DNA from: Koleobacter methoxysyntrophicus
Lineage (GTDB): Bacteria > Bacillota > Thermosediminibacteria > Koleobacterales > Koleobacteraceae
Assembly: GCF_017301615.1 (NCBI RefSeq)
Contig: NZ_CP059066.1
Coordinates: forward strand, 1,719,001-1,783,000
Direction of reading: 5' to 3'
Length of the DNA: 64,000 nucleotides
The translations under genes were made by a program, and so were the position numbers. Shown one piece after another: positions 53,696 to 62,501 of this stretch. Within the stretch, counting starts at the first letter, position 1, and each line of letters begins with the position of its first letter. Under the pieces are notes generated by a model that was given only the letters and a program-made list of their open reading frames with translations, was not told the DNA's origin and did no database searches.

Positions 53696-55039
53696 ATGCC
53701 TAAATGTCCGAAGGACAATGTATTTTACAGGAATTTAAACTGGCATTATCCGAAGATAGTAAAAGGAAAAGGGATCTATCTTTATGGTGAGGATGGGAAG
53801 AGATATATAGACGGGTGCTCCGGTTCTGCAGTTGCGAATATAGGCCACGGGAATGAAGAGGTAGCCAAAGCCATGGAACAGCAGGCAAAGACCATTGCCT
53901 TTACCCATCTATCAAGGTTTACAACAGATGCAATAGCAAATCTGGCCGACAGGATTGCCGAAATGACTCCCGGGGACCTGAACAAGAGCTATTTCGTTTC
54001 CGGAGGTTCGGAAGCAACAGAAACGGCAATAAAGATGACGAGGCAGTATTTCCTCGAAAGAGACGGAAAGACGACAAAATACAAGATTATCGCCAGGAAA
54101 CACAGCTTCCACGGCAATACCATCGGTGCCCTTTCAATGACGGGCCATGTGGGCAGGAGGAGGAAATACATACCCTATCTTGCCGAATTCCCACATATAG
54201 TAGCACCCTACTGCTACCGCTGTCCCTATGAAGAGAGTTATCCTGAATGCGGTGTAAGGTGTGCCTATGCCCTGGAAGAAGAGATAAAGGAACAGGGCCC
54301 TGAAAACGTGGCTGGCTTTATAGCAGAACCCGTTGTAGGTTCAGCGTGCCCCGGTATGCACCCGCCAAAGGAATACTTCTCCATAATAAGGGAGATATGT
54401 GATAGATACGATGTGCTGATGATAATCGATGAGGTAATGGCCGGTTTTGGGAGGACCGGTAAGAATTTCGGAATCGACCACTATGGAGTTGTTCCGGATA
54501 TCATGACCACGGCAAAGGGTATGAGCTGCGGTTATTCACCTCTGGGGGCTGCTGTTGTCAGCGATAAAATATACGATACCTTTGCTCAGGGTTCCGGGCG
54601 CTTCGTTCACGGTCATACCTATGGGGGTAATCCCCTGTCCTGTGCCGTAGGATGTACTGTTCTGGATATTATCAAGCGGGAGAACTATATAGAAAATGCA
54701 AGGGTTCAGGGAGAGCACCTAATGGAGAAACTCCAGAAACTTTATGAATATCCTATTGTTGGCGACATAAGGGGCAGAGGGCTGATGATCGGTATAGAGT
54801 TTGTTAAAGACCAGAAAACAAAGGAACCTTTCGACACTTCTGCCAATATCCAGGGCAAGGTTACCGTAAGCTGTCTGAACCACGGGCTTGTGGTTTATCC
54901 CGGCGGCGGTTCTGTGGACGGTATCAGGGGTGACCACATCCTTATAGCACCTCCAATTAATATAACCGGGGAGGAGATCGATGAACTGTTTGACTGCCTT
55001 GAAAAAGGTATCAAGGACGCGTGTGAATCTGTAAAATAA
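53696..55039 (+). CDS. Class III aminotransferase (PLP-dependent)
   Basis: A 447-residue PLP enzyme of the ornithine/omega-amino acid transaminase class. PLP phosphate binding: VSGGSEATETAIKM (about 101-114). The metal-like IIDEVMAGFGRTG with the PLP-contacting Asp is at about 242-254. The lysine is in TTAKGMSCGYSPLGA (about 270). An additional Cys-rich piece, CYRCPYEESYPECGVRC (about 173-189), is seen in some beta-alanine/taurine-type aminotransferases. It forms a two-gene unit with the beta-keto acid cleavage enzyme, so it probably makes the beta-keto acid used by that enzyme (inference). Confidence 0.88.
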   Translation: MPKCPKDNVFYRNLNWHYPKIVKGKGIYLYGEDGKRYIDGCSGSAVANIGHGNEEVAKAMEQQAKTIAFTHLSRFTTDAIANLADRIAEMTPGDLNKSYFVSGGSEATETAIKMTRQYFLERDGKTTKYKIIARKHSFHGNTIGALSMTGHVGRRRKYIPYLAEFPHIVAPYCYRCPYEESYPECGVRCAYALEEEIKEQGPENVAGFIAEPVVGSACPGMHPPKEYFSIIREICDRYDVLMIIDEVMAGFGRTGKNFGIDHYGVVPDIMTTAKGMSCGYSPLGAAVVSDKIYDTFAQGSGRFVHGHTYGGNPLSCAVGCTVLDIIKRENYIENARVQGEHLMEKLQKLYEYPIVGDIRGRGLMIGIEFVKDQKTKEPFDTSANIQGKVTVSCLNHGLVVYPGGGSVDGIRGDHILIAPPINITGEEIDELFDCLEKGIKDACESVK

Positions 55040-55057
55040 AGGAGGGAGGTATTAAAA

Positions 55058-55876
55058 TTGAACAATAAACTGATTGTAACAATAGCCCCTACGGGGAACG
55101 TGCCCACGAAGAAGGATAACCCAAATGTGCCGATAACCCCTGATGAAATTGCGGAGAGCGTTTATAGATGCTATCAGGAAGGGGCAGCCGTTGCCCATAT
55201 CCATGCCAGGGATAAGGAGGGGAAGCCTACAGCTGACCCTGAAGTATTCCGGGAAATAATTGAAAAGATAAGGGCTAAGTGCGATATTGTTATCCAGATT
55301 TCAACCGGGGCCAGAGGCGGCACAACCATGGAAGAGAGAGGGGCACCAATAGACTTAAAGCCCGAAATGGCAAGCCTTGCAACAGGCTCTTCGAACTTTC
55401 CGAATAAGGTTAATTCCAACCCTCCGGACTTGATTGAATATCTGTGCAAAAAGATGTTAGAGAATGATGTAAAGCCCGAGATTGAGTGTTTTGATGTTGC
55501 AATGATAACTAATGCTGAATACCTTGCAAAGAAGGGGCTAATAAAGACTCCTATGCATTTTAACCTGGTTATGAATGTACCCGGTTCTATTAAAGGAACT
55601 CCCAAAAACCTCTTTCATATGATTGAAATGCTGCCCCGGGGTTCTACATTTACCGTAATGGGAGTGGGTAAGGCCCATCTTCAGATGACTGCACTTGGCA
55701 TAATTTTAGGAGGAAACGTAAGGGTAGGTCTTGAAGATGTTCTTGAATATTCTCCCGGAGTTCCCGCTACAAATGAGGCCCTTGTAAAGCGAATAGTAAA
55801 GCTTGCTAGAGACTACGGAAGGGAAATTGCGACACCGGATGAAGCCAGAGAGATTCTAGGCCTGAAAAAACTTTAA
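55058..55876 (+). CDS. Beta-keto acid cleavage enzyme (BKACE, DUF849)
   Basis: A 272-residue TIM-barrel Zn enzyme. HIHARDKEGKP (about 46) gives the two zinc His, STGARGG (about 84) binds substrate, and VRVGLEDVLEY (about 225) holds the third ligand Glu. The family condenses a beta-keto acid with acetyl-CoA to give a CoA ester and acetoacetate; the best-known member acts on 3-keto-5-aminohexanoate in lysine fermentation. No other lysine-fermentation gene is in the window, so the substrate is open. TTG start, 14 bases after GGAGGGAGG. Confidence 0.9.
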   Translation: MNNKLIVTIAPTGNVPTKKDNPNVPITPDEIAESVYRCYQEGAAVAHIHARDKEGKPTADPEVFREIIEKIRAKCDIVIQISTGARGGTTMEERGAPIDLKPEMASLATGSSNFPNKVNSNPPDLIEYLCKKMLENDVKPEIECFDVAMITNAEYLAKKGLIKTPMHFNLVMNVPGSIKGTPKNLFHMIEMLPRGSTFTVMGVGKAHLQMTALGIILGGNVRVGLEDVLEYSPGVPATNEALVKRIVKLARDYGREIATPDEAREILGLKKL

Positions 55877-55896
55877 AAATAGGCAATTTCGTTCAT

Positions 55897-55924
55897 AAAG
55901 GGGATGCTGCCCCCCTTTTTTTTT
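55897..55924 (+). terminator. Rho-independent terminator after BKACE gene
   Basis: AAAGGGG pairs with CCCCTTT around a short loop, within a run of nine T. Confidence 0.85.
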
Positions 55925-56027
55925 ATTTAAATGAGGTTTATAATGGAAAAGAGGGACTTTTTTAAAAGTATTTATTCTTAATCATTTCATTAATGTGTTC
56001 TAATAATATAACAGGAGATGAGGATGA

Positions 56028-56972
56028 ATGAAAATCGGTATCCCCAGAGCCCTCAGCTATTATTCCTACTATCCTATGTGGAAGACGTTTTTTGAACACC
56101 TTGGTGTAGAGGTTGTGGTTTCAGATCCAACCACAAAAAAGATCCTGGACGACGGTGTAACCGAAGCAGTAACCGATGCATGTGTGCCTATAAAGCTGTT
56201 TCACGGCCATGTTATTAATCTAATGGAAAGGGTAGATTATATATTTGTGCCCAGGATAGTAAGCGTGGATAGGGAAGATACCTTCTGTCCCAAGTTCCTG
56301 GGGCTCCCGGACATGGTTAAATATTCCATAAAAGGCCTTCCGGAACTTATAACAACCAGGATAGACTTAAAAAAGGGCAGACTTGAGCTTATAAAGGTAT
56401 TCTACAGGGTAGGGAGTATCTTTACTAAAAATATATTTAAGGTCTATAAGGCATATACTGCAGCTCTGAAAAGCTTAAAAGAATATGCTGACGGTTTTCT
56501 TCAGGGAGGAATCCCGCCTTTGAATATCCGCCCTTCCCATATAAAGGGAGACGTATGCCTGGCGGTTTTGGGTTACCCGTATATACTGTATGATTCGCAT
56601 TTGAGCTTGAACCTAATCAAAAAGCTGTTGAGTTTAGGGGCTTCGGTGGTAACCCCGGAAATGCTGAGCCCGGTTGAAAAAGCCAAACAGGCGGTCAAAC
56701 TCTCAAAAACCCTGTTCTGGCATTACAGCAACGAAGTCATCCGCACAGCTTTTCACCTCTTCGAAAAAGGCGGTATTGATGGGATAATTCACATTACGGC
56801 CTTTGGATGCGGCCCCGATTTTATGGTTGATAAGCTTCTCGAACTGGAGGCAAAGGACAGGAACCTACCCTTTTTAACGATAACCCTGGATGAACATACC
56901 GGTGAGGAGGGTTTGAAAACGAGACTGGAGGCTTTTGTAGATATGCTGAGGTTAAGGAGGGCAGCTGTGTGA
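56028..56972 (+). CDS. Acyl-CoA dehydratase activase-related protein 1 (DUF2229)
   Basis: A 314-residue protein. The N-terminal MKIGIPRALSYYSYYPMWKTFFEHLG and TDACVPIKLFHGHV, with a cysteine in each block that could hold an Fe-S cluster, are typical of the DUF2229 group of CoA-activase-associated proteins. A repeated ending, TITLDEHTGEEGLKTRLEAFVD, is shared with the next gene. It may insert or activate an Fe-S cluster together with the ATPase two genes on. The 3' end overlaps the next gene by 4 bases. Confidence 0.82.
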   Translation: MKIGIPRALSYYSYYPMWKTFFEHLGVEVVVSDPTTKKILDDGVTEAVTDACVPIKLFHGHVINLMERVDYIFVPRIVSVDREDTFCPKFLGLPDMVKYSIKGLPELITTRIDLKKGRLELIKVFYRVGSIFTKNIFKVYKAYTAALKSLKEYADGFLQGGIPPLNIRPSHIKGDVCLAVLGYPYILYDSHLSLNLIKKLLSLGASVVTPEMLSPVEKAKQAVKLSKTLFWHYSNEVIRTAFHLFEKGGIDGIIHITAFGCGPDFMVDKLLELEAKDRNLPFLTITLDEHTGEEGLKTRLEAFVDMLRLRRAAV

Positions 56973-58072
56973 AAATTACATATCCCTATATGAGCAATTC
57001 CCATATTGCTATCAAAAACCTGTTTGAAGGCCTTGGCAACGAGGTGGTGCCTCCGCCGAAACCCAGCAAACTGACTCTGAGTTATGGAACAAAATACGCC
57101 CCTGAATTTGCCTGTTTCCCGTTTAAAATTTTGCTCGGCACATATATCGAAGCCCTGGAAATGGGGGCCGATACAATCGTATCAACCGGCGGTGTAGGGC
57201 CGTGCAGGGCGGGATTATACACAACCCTGCAGGAAAAGATCCTCAGAAGCCTGGGTTACGAATTCGAGATGATAACCCTGGAACCTCCCGGCAGGTACCT
57301 GGGTGACCTTATAAAAAAGATAAAGAGATTGATAAATAGAAGGATTTCCCTGATAGAGCTTGCAGGGCTTATCCGTTTTGTGTGGGAACAGCTTAAGCTT
57401 TTGGATGAGGCAGAGATGACCTCTTTTAAAATACGGCCCCGGGAAATTAAAAAAGGTGAGACAACCAGGGCTTACCGAAAGGCCGTTGAACTCATAGCCC
57501 GGGCACGAAGTATTGAGGACCTGAAGGAAATCAGAAATGAGATTAAAAAGATTTACGGTGCTGTTGACCGAAAAGAAGACTTCGATCCTATAAAAATAGC
57601 CCTGGTGGGTGAAATATATGTTGTCATGGAGCCGACGGCCAACCTGGAGATAGAAGAAACCCTGGGTGAACTGGGGGTATATGCGGAAAGGTCGATGTTC
57701 TTTACCCACTATACCCTGGCCAATGCGGTAACGGACCTTTTCCACCTTACGGGTGAAAAAAACGTAAAGAAGGCAGCCGTTCCTTACTTTAATGAAATGT
57801 GCGGGGGCCACGGCAGGGAATCCGTCGGCAATGCAATACTGTACGCAAAAAAGGGTTTTGACGGGCTTATCCACCTGGCACCCTTTACATGCATCCCTGA
57901 AATAGTTGCTAAAAGCGTCCTGCCTGCGGTGGAAGAGAAATACGGTATAGGCATTCTGTCTATAACTATCGATGAGCAGACGGGGAAGGCAGGTCTGCAG
58001 ACCCGGCTTGAAGCCTTTGTAGACCTTCTGGCCAGGAAAAGGGAGAAGAGAAGAAAGGGGAATATTGCATGA
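56969..58072 (+). CDS. Acyl-CoA dehydratase activase-related protein 2
   Basis: A 367-residue paralogue of the preceding protein. Cysteines appear in EFACFPFKI, GVGPCRAG, and EMCGGHGRES plus FTCIPE, a pattern consistent with a [4Fe-4S] site. It ends TITIDEQTGKAGLQTRLEAFVD, as in the first protein. GTG start (56969), with 4-base overlaps to both neighbours, so the three proteins are probably made together as a complex. Confidence 0.82.
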   Translation: MKITYPYMSNSHIAIKNLFEGLGNEVVPPPKPSKLTLSYGTKYAPEFACFPFKILLGTYIEALEMGADTIVSTGGVGPCRAGLYTTLQEKILRSLGYEFEMITLEPPGRYLGDLIKKIKRLINRRISLIELAGLIRFVWEQLKLLDEAEMTSFKIRPREIKKGETTRAYRKAVELIARARSIEDLKEIRNEIKKIYGAVDRKEDFDPIKIALVGEIYVVMEPTANLEIEETLGELGVYAERSMFFTHYTLANAVTDLFHLTGEKNVKKAAVPYFNEMCGGHGRESVGNAILYAKKGFDGLIHLAPFTCIPEIVAKSVLPAVEEKYGIGILSITIDEQTGKAGLQTRLEAFVDLLARKREKRRKGNIA

Positions 58073-59022
58073 ACTATTTTCTGGGCATTGATGTGGGATC
58101 CGTAAGCACAAACTTGGTGGTTATAGATGAAGATAGCCGGCTGTTAAGCAAGGTTTACTTGAGAACCAGAGGTCAGCCCATTAAAGCCATTCAAGAGGGG
58201 ATGAAACAGCTTCTTAAGAATGTAGGTGACAGGATAGAGATTTCCGGTGTGGGGACTACCGGCAGTGGAAGGCATCTGGCCGGGATAATGGTAGGGGCCG
58301 ATACCGTAAAAAATGAGATTACTGCCCATGCCGTTGCTGCACTGCATTTCGACCCTGAAGTCCGGACAGTTATTGAAATAGGAGGCCAGGATTCGAAGAT
58401 AATCATCCTGAGGGACGGGGTTGTTACCGATTTTGCCATGAATACGGTGTGTGCCGCCGGAACCGGTTCGTTTCTAGATCAGCAGGCCAACAGGCTTAAT
58501 ATCCCCATAGAAGAATTCGGAAGATATGCTTTACAATCAAAAAAACCGGTAAGAATCGCCGGGAGGTGTGCCGTTTTTGCAGAATCGGATATGATCCACA
58601 AGCAGCAGGTGGGATATAATCTGGAGGATATTATCAGGGGCCTCTGTCAGGCCCTTGTCAGGAATTACATAAACAACCTGGCGAAGGGCAAGGATATTTC
58701 CCCGAAAATAATATTCCAGGGAGGGGTTGCGGCCAACATCGGTATGAAAGCGGCTTTTGAGGAGGCTTTTAACCAGGAGGTTATCGTACCTCAACACCAT
58801 GATGTTATGGGAGCAATCGGTGCTGCCCTCCTGGCTAAGGATGAGATGAAGAAGAAGAACAGCACAGATTTCAGGGGGTTTGACGTTAGTGAAATAGATT
58901 TTAAGGTATCCAGCTTTGAATGCGGGGGCTGCCCCAACAGGTGTGAAGTTGTTAATTTCCATATGGAAGAAAAGATTATAGCCAGATGGGGAGACCGCTG
59001 CGGCAAATGGAAAAATATTTAA
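58069..59022 (+). CDS. Acyl-CoA dehydratase activase (BadF/HgdC ATPase)
   Basis: A 317-residue ASKHA ATPase. YFLGIDVGSVSTNLVV is the phosphate-1 loop, EIGGQDSKIIIL the phosphate-2 loop, and CAAGTGSFLDQQA (about 131) and FAESDMIHKQQ are the family Fe-S and interface motifs. A C-terminal extension, CGGCPNRCEVV, adds four cysteines. In known systems this ATPase injects a high-energy electron into a 2-hydroxyacyl-CoA dehydratase or benzoyl-CoA reductase. No dehydratase subunits are found here, so this unit may serve another Fe-S target. Confidence 0.88.
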   Translation: MNYFLGIDVGSVSTNLVVIDEDSRLLSKVYLRTRGQPIKAIQEGMKQLLKNVGDRIEISGVGTTGSGRHLAGIMVGADTVKNEITAHAVAALHFDPEVRTVIEIGGQDSKIIILRDGVVTDFAMNTVCAAGTGSFLDQQANRLNIPIEEFGRYALQSKKPVRIAGRCAVFAESDMIHKQQVGYNLEDIIRGLCQALVRNYINNLAKGKDISPKIIFQGGVAANIGMKAAFEEAFNQEVIVPQHHDVMGAIGAALLAKDEMKKKNSTDFRGFDVSEIDFKVSSFECGGCPNRCEVVNFHMEEKIIARWGDRCGKWKNI

Positions 59023-59027
59023 AAAAT

Positions 59028-59100
59028 AACCTGCAGGAATAATTAACTATCGATGCCCATAGGTTACGGCACCTCGCTAACTTTCCTGCAGGTGTTTTTA
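59028..59100 (+). terminator. Long-loop terminator after the activase operon
   Basis: ACCTGCAGGAA (59029-59039) pairs perfectly with TTCCTGCAGGT (59083-59093), followed by GTTTTTATTTT. The 43-base loop is unusually long and contains a minor internal stem. Confidence 0.7.
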
Positions 59101-59223
59101 TTTTGCCCTGTTTTTAAATTGTTATGATATTTATAAAAAAAAATTCCTGGCAGAAGTGGTATTTTGTATCATAAAGATGGGGAAAATAGAAGATGCATAA
59201 AAACAAAAACGGGGTGCTTTAAA

Positions 59224-60117
59224 ATGAGGACAATGTGGAAAGGGGCAATAAGTTTTGGCTTGGTTAATGTCCCTGTTAAATTATACACTGCTACCGAATC
59301 GAAGAGTATAAAATTTCGACAGCTGCATAAGGAATGTATGAACCCTATAAAGTATGAAAAGGTGTGTCCTGTCTGCAACAAGGAGCTTGAGGATAATGAA
59401 ATCGTTAGAGGATATGAATTTGAAAAGGGCAGATTTGTAGTTGTTGATGATAAGGACCTGGAGAGGATCCCTGAAGAAACCGCAAAAACCATTGACATTC
59501 TTGATTTTGTTAATCTTGAAGAAATTGATCCTATTTTCTTCGATAGAAGTTACTACCTTTCACCCGATGAAACCGGCAGTAAGGCATATGCTTTATTGAG
59601 AAAAGCCATGGAGGAGACGGGCAAAATAGCTATTGCCAGGGTAATTATACGTTCCAAACAAAACCTGGCGTGCATAAGGGTGTATGATAAGAATTATCTT
59701 GTAATGGAAACCATGTTTTATCCCGACGAGGTGAGAAGCACTGCAGGATTACCTTCTCTGCCGGACCCCAAGCTCCATGAAAACGAAATTAAAATGGCCG
59801 TTCAGCTTATAGGTTCTTTATCGGAAAAATTTGACCCGGGGAAATATACCGATGAATACAGGGAAGCCCTTTTGGAGCTGATTCACGGCAAGATAAGGGG
59901 AGAAGAGGTAAAGGTGCCCGGATATACGGGAGAAGGCAAGGTTGTAGACCTGATGGAGGCATTAAAGGCAAGCCTTGAAGCCGCCAATAAGAGCCGAATG
60001 GTTTCGGGAGAAAAGAAAGAAGGACGGTCGGAAAATAGCAAAGGGACAGAGAAAGCAGAAAAAGGCGGTTCCGGTAAAAAACCGGCTCAGAAGAAGACGG
60101 TCAAAAAAACCGGCTGA
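59224..60117 (+). CDS. ku: Non-homologous end-joining protein Ku
   Basis: A 297-residue bacterial Ku homodimer subunit that binds broken DNA ends. WKGAISFGLVNVPVKLY at the start, then FRQLHKEC and CPVCNKEL, and YYLSPDETGSKAYALLR, are the Ku core. The C-terminal 45 residues are Lys-rich and repetitive (KKPAQKKTVKKTG), as in Ku proteins that contact DNA and recruit LigD. ATG at 59224; the frame from 59164 adds a non-conserved piece. First of three NHEJ genes. Confidence 0.93.
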   Translation: MRTMWKGAISFGLVNVPVKLYTATESKSIKFRQLHKECMNPIKYEKVCPVCNKELEDNEIVRGYEFEKGRFVVVDDKDLERIPEETAKTIDILDFVNLEEIDPIFFDRSYYLSPDETGSKAYALLRKAMEETGKIAIARVIIRSKQNLACIRVYDKNYLVMETMFYPDEVRSTAGLPSLPDPKLHENEIKMAVQLIGSLSEKFDPGKYTDEYREALLELIHGKIRGEEVKVPGYTGEGKVVDLMEALKASLEAANKSRMVSGEKKEGRSENSKGTEKAEKGGSGKKPAQKKTVKKTG

Positions 60118-60129
60118 GGTGGGGTAGAT

Positions 60130-61056
60130 GTGCTGGACATGTGGATACAACCCATGGAACCCGTTCCCCATCCCCGGCCCTTTGACAGTGAAGACTATAT
60201 ATTTCAGGTTAAATGGGATGGGGTGAGGATACTCGCCTTTATAGGGGAAAGGATAAGGCTCCAGAGCAAAAAGCTGAAGGATAAAACGGAAAAATATCCT
60301 GAACTTCATCAATTAAAGGACCTTATTAAGGCACGGGAGGCTATCCTGGACGGAGAAGTGGTAGTTATACATAAGGGCAAACCCAGCTTTCCGGAGGTTA
60401 TTCGGCGGGATTTTTCCAGTGATATGGGAAAAATTAAATCTCTGACGGCAGCCATTCCCGTCGATTATATTATATTTGATATTCTTTATTTAAACGGAAT
60501 GGATCTTACGGGAATGCCTCTTTATAGGAGGCAGGAAATCCTGGCTGAAGTTTTGATAGAAAAGGGGCCCGTTCATATTATAGAAAATTTCGATAAAGGG
60601 AAGGACCTGTTTAATGCAGTCAGTGAACAGGGGCTGGAGGGTATTGTAGCCAAAATAAAGGACAGCCCCTACTTGTTTGGCAAATCTAATTACTGGAAAA
60701 AGGTAAAATGCCGCAGGAGTCAGCTGTGTGTTGCAGGCGGCTATGTTTTGAAAGACGGAAGGCCGATGTCTATACTTTTAGGTGCCTTCAGGGAAGACCG
60801 CCTGTTGTATATCGGGAGGGTCAGTGCAGGGATGAAGGAAAAAGATTTTGCCATCCTTAGGGACTTTACGACAGACTTAATAATCCCTGAGCCTCCCTTT
60901 TTGAATCCCCCCCATATCAAAGGAGAAACCTATGTATGGCTTAAGCCTCTTCTGACCGTAAAAGTGGAATATGCAGAATGGACGGAAGATATGAAGCTGA
61001 GGGCACCGTCTTTAAAAGGTTTTTGCTGTATAGACCCGCGGCAGTGCTCAATATAA
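60130..61056 (+). CDS. ATP-dependent DNA ligase (LigD ligase domain)
   Basis: A 308-residue stand-alone ligase. The nucleotidyl-lysine motif is FQVKWDGVR (K at about residue 30). Motif III-like YIIFDILYLNG and motif IV EGIVAK follow; the OB-fold domain ends with KAPSLKG-like RAPSLKGF. It seals ends held by Ku. The gene starts with GTG (60130) shortly after GAGGTGGGG, 12 bases after ku. The polymerase is in the next gene instead of being fused, and no LigD 3'-phosphoesterase domain is present. Confidence 0.9.
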   Translation: MLDMWIQPMEPVPHPRPFDSEDYIFQVKWDGVRILAFIGERIRLQSKKLKDKTEKYPELHQLKDLIKAREAILDGEVVVIHKGKPSFPEVIRRDFSSDMGKIKSLTAAIPVDYIIFDILYLNGMDLTGMPLYRRQEILAEVLIEKGPVHIIENFDKGKDLFNAVSEQGLEGIVAKIKDSPYLFGKSNYWKKVKCRRSQLCVAGGYVLKDGRPMSILLGAFREDRLLYIGRVSAGMKEKDFAILRDFTTDLIIPEPPFLNPPHIKGETYVWLKPLLTVKVEYAEWTEDMKLRAPSLKGFCCIDPRQCSI

Positions 61057-61083
61057 AAAACATTACAGTACGGAGGGATCCCT

Positions 61084-62007
61084 TTGACCGTAGTTTCCGT
61101 GGAAGGGGCTGCAATTAACCTGACAAATATTCAAAAAGTGCTGTGGCCCGAAGACGGGATAACCAAGGGCGACTATATCAAGTATCTGGTTGATATATCG
61201 CCTTATATCTTAAAGTACCTTAAAGGCAGGCCCATGGTCTTTACCAGGTATCCCGATGGTATTTACGGCAGGTCATTTTATCAAAAAAACTGTCCCGGTT
61301 ATGCCCCGGAGTGGATAAAAACCTTGAGCATAAAAGGGTCAAAAAGGGAGATAAAATATATAATGATAGAGGATGTTAAAACCCTTGTATGGGTTGGCAA
61401 TCAGGCTTCTATCGAACTTCATCCGTGGCATTCCAGGGCGGACAGCCTGAATTACCCCGATTATGCAGTATTTGACCTGGATCCTATGGAAAACACCGAT
61501 TTTAACGATGCCCTTGAACTGGCAGCGGCACTGAACAAAATCCTTGCCCTCCAGGGTATTAAGAGCTACCCCAAAACTTCGGGGGCAACCGGGCTTCAGG
61601 TATATGTACCATTAGAACCCAGGTATACCTATAAACAGGTACAGGATTTTACCCATTTTTTTTCAGCCGTTGTCGTCGATGCTTTTCCGAAGAAAGCCAC
61701 CATCGTAAGACAGGTGAAGGGAAGGGGAGGCAAACTGTATATGGATTACCTTCAAAACATCAGGGGCAAAACCATAGTTGCCCCTTACAGTGTAAGGCCC
61801 AGGGCAGGGGCTCCCGTTTCTACGCCCCTGAACTGGGACGAAGTTGCCGGAGGCAGGGTAAATCAGAAAGATTACAACATTGAGACCATATTTGACAGAC
61901 TCCAAAAAGTGGGAGACCCGTTTTCAGGAGTAATAGAAGAAAAACAGAACATCGATAAAATTTTGAAGTACATTGAAGAAAATAGGAACCAATTAAAGGG
62001 TTTTTGA
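61084..62007 (+). CDS. NHEJ polymerase (LigD primase-polymerase domain)
   Basis: A 307-residue archaeo-eukaryotic primase-type polymerase that fills gaps at broken ends. NIQKVLWPEDGITKGDYIKY is the start signature, AVFDLDP (about 130) contains the two catalytic aspartates, and KTSGATGLQVYVPL (about 162) and PYSVRPRAGAPVSTPLNW (about 238) are standard blocks. TTG start behind ACGGAGGG. With ku and the ligase it makes a complete minimal NHEJ set, useful for spores that repair breaks on germination. Confidence 0.92.
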   Translation: MTVVSVEGAAINLTNIQKVLWPEDGITKGDYIKYLVDISPYILKYLKGRPMVFTRYPDGIYGRSFYQKNCPGYAPEWIKTLSIKGSKREIKYIMIEDVKTLVWVGNQASIELHPWHSRADSLNYPDYAVFDLDPMENTDFNDALELAAALNKILALQGIKSYPKTSGATGLQVYVPLEPRYTYKQVQDFTHFFSAVVVDAFPKKATIVRQVKGRGGKLYMDYLQNIRGKTIVAPYSVRPRAGAPVSTPLNWDEVAGGRVNQKDYNIETIFDRLQKVGDPFSGVIEEKQNIDKILKYIEENRNQLKGF

Positions 62008-62052
62008 ATAATATAAAATGTAATGTAAGAATTTCTATGGGAGGGGTTATTG

Positions 62053-62229
62053 ATGCATTTAACCTTTGGGATCTTTTTAGATATTGCTATAATAATGGCA
62101 TTAGGTCTGTTCGTAGCAGGGGTATTTATTATCGTCAAAAATGTGATAAATTTTTTTTCTAAAAAGATAATTTTCGTAAGGTTTTATAACAAAAGCAGTA
62201 AAGAAGAACCGGAACTGCTTAACAGATAA
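62053..62229 (+). CDS. 58-residue single-pass membrane protein
   Basis: A small open frame with ATG at 62053 behind GGGAGGGG. It has one hydrophobic helix (about residues 4-28), then a basic stretch (KKIIFVRFYNKSSK) and an acidic end. It sits 45 bases after the NHEJ operon and is followed by a terminator, so it may be the last gene of that transcript. Family unknown; the good ribosome site and clean topology support a real gene. Confidence 0.6.
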   Translation: MHLTFGIFLDIAIIMALGLFVAGVFIIVKNVINFFSKKIIFVRFYNKSSKEEPELLNR

Positions 62230-62249
62230 TATAGTTTATACTTACATAC

Positions 62250-62278
62250 ACTACCCTCTAACAGGGTAGTATTTTTTA
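62250..62278 (+). terminator. Rho-independent terminator
   Basis: ACTACCCT (62250-62257) pairs with AGGGTAGT (62263-62270), followed by ATTTTTT. Confidence 0.9.
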
Positions 62279-62350
62279 TAACGGCTATATACTTTACTCA
62301 GGATACGATAAGTTCAGTTTAAATAAATGGCAAACACATAAGCGACTGTT

Positions 62351-62388
62351 AATTTGGCTCCTAGCCTGTGATGGCGGAGAGCCAAATT
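62351..62388. other. Isolated 10-bp hairpin
   Basis: AATTTGGCTC (62351-62360) and GAGCCAAATT (62379-62388) pair perfectly around an 18-base loop. There is no T-run, so it is not a typical terminator. Confidence 0.45.
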
Positions 62389-62424
62389 CCAGAGTTCAGG
62401 CCCTAAAATTTTTACAATTACTAA

Positions 62425-62453
62425 TTGACATATGCCCAAAATGATTATATAAT
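62425..62453 (+). promoter_or_regulatory. Consensus sigma-A promoter with flanking direct repeats
   Basis: TTGACA (62425-62430) and TATAAT (62448-62453) are spaced by exactly 17 bases, a perfect consensus. CATATGCCCAAAA (62429-62441) and CATATGACCAAAA (62463-62475) are direct repeats placed over the -35 edge and the start point, good positions for a repressor. Confidence 0.85.
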
Positions 62454-62501
62454 TAAAATAAGCATATGACCAAAACAGAGCCTTTGAAAGGAGGGTTAAA
62501 T

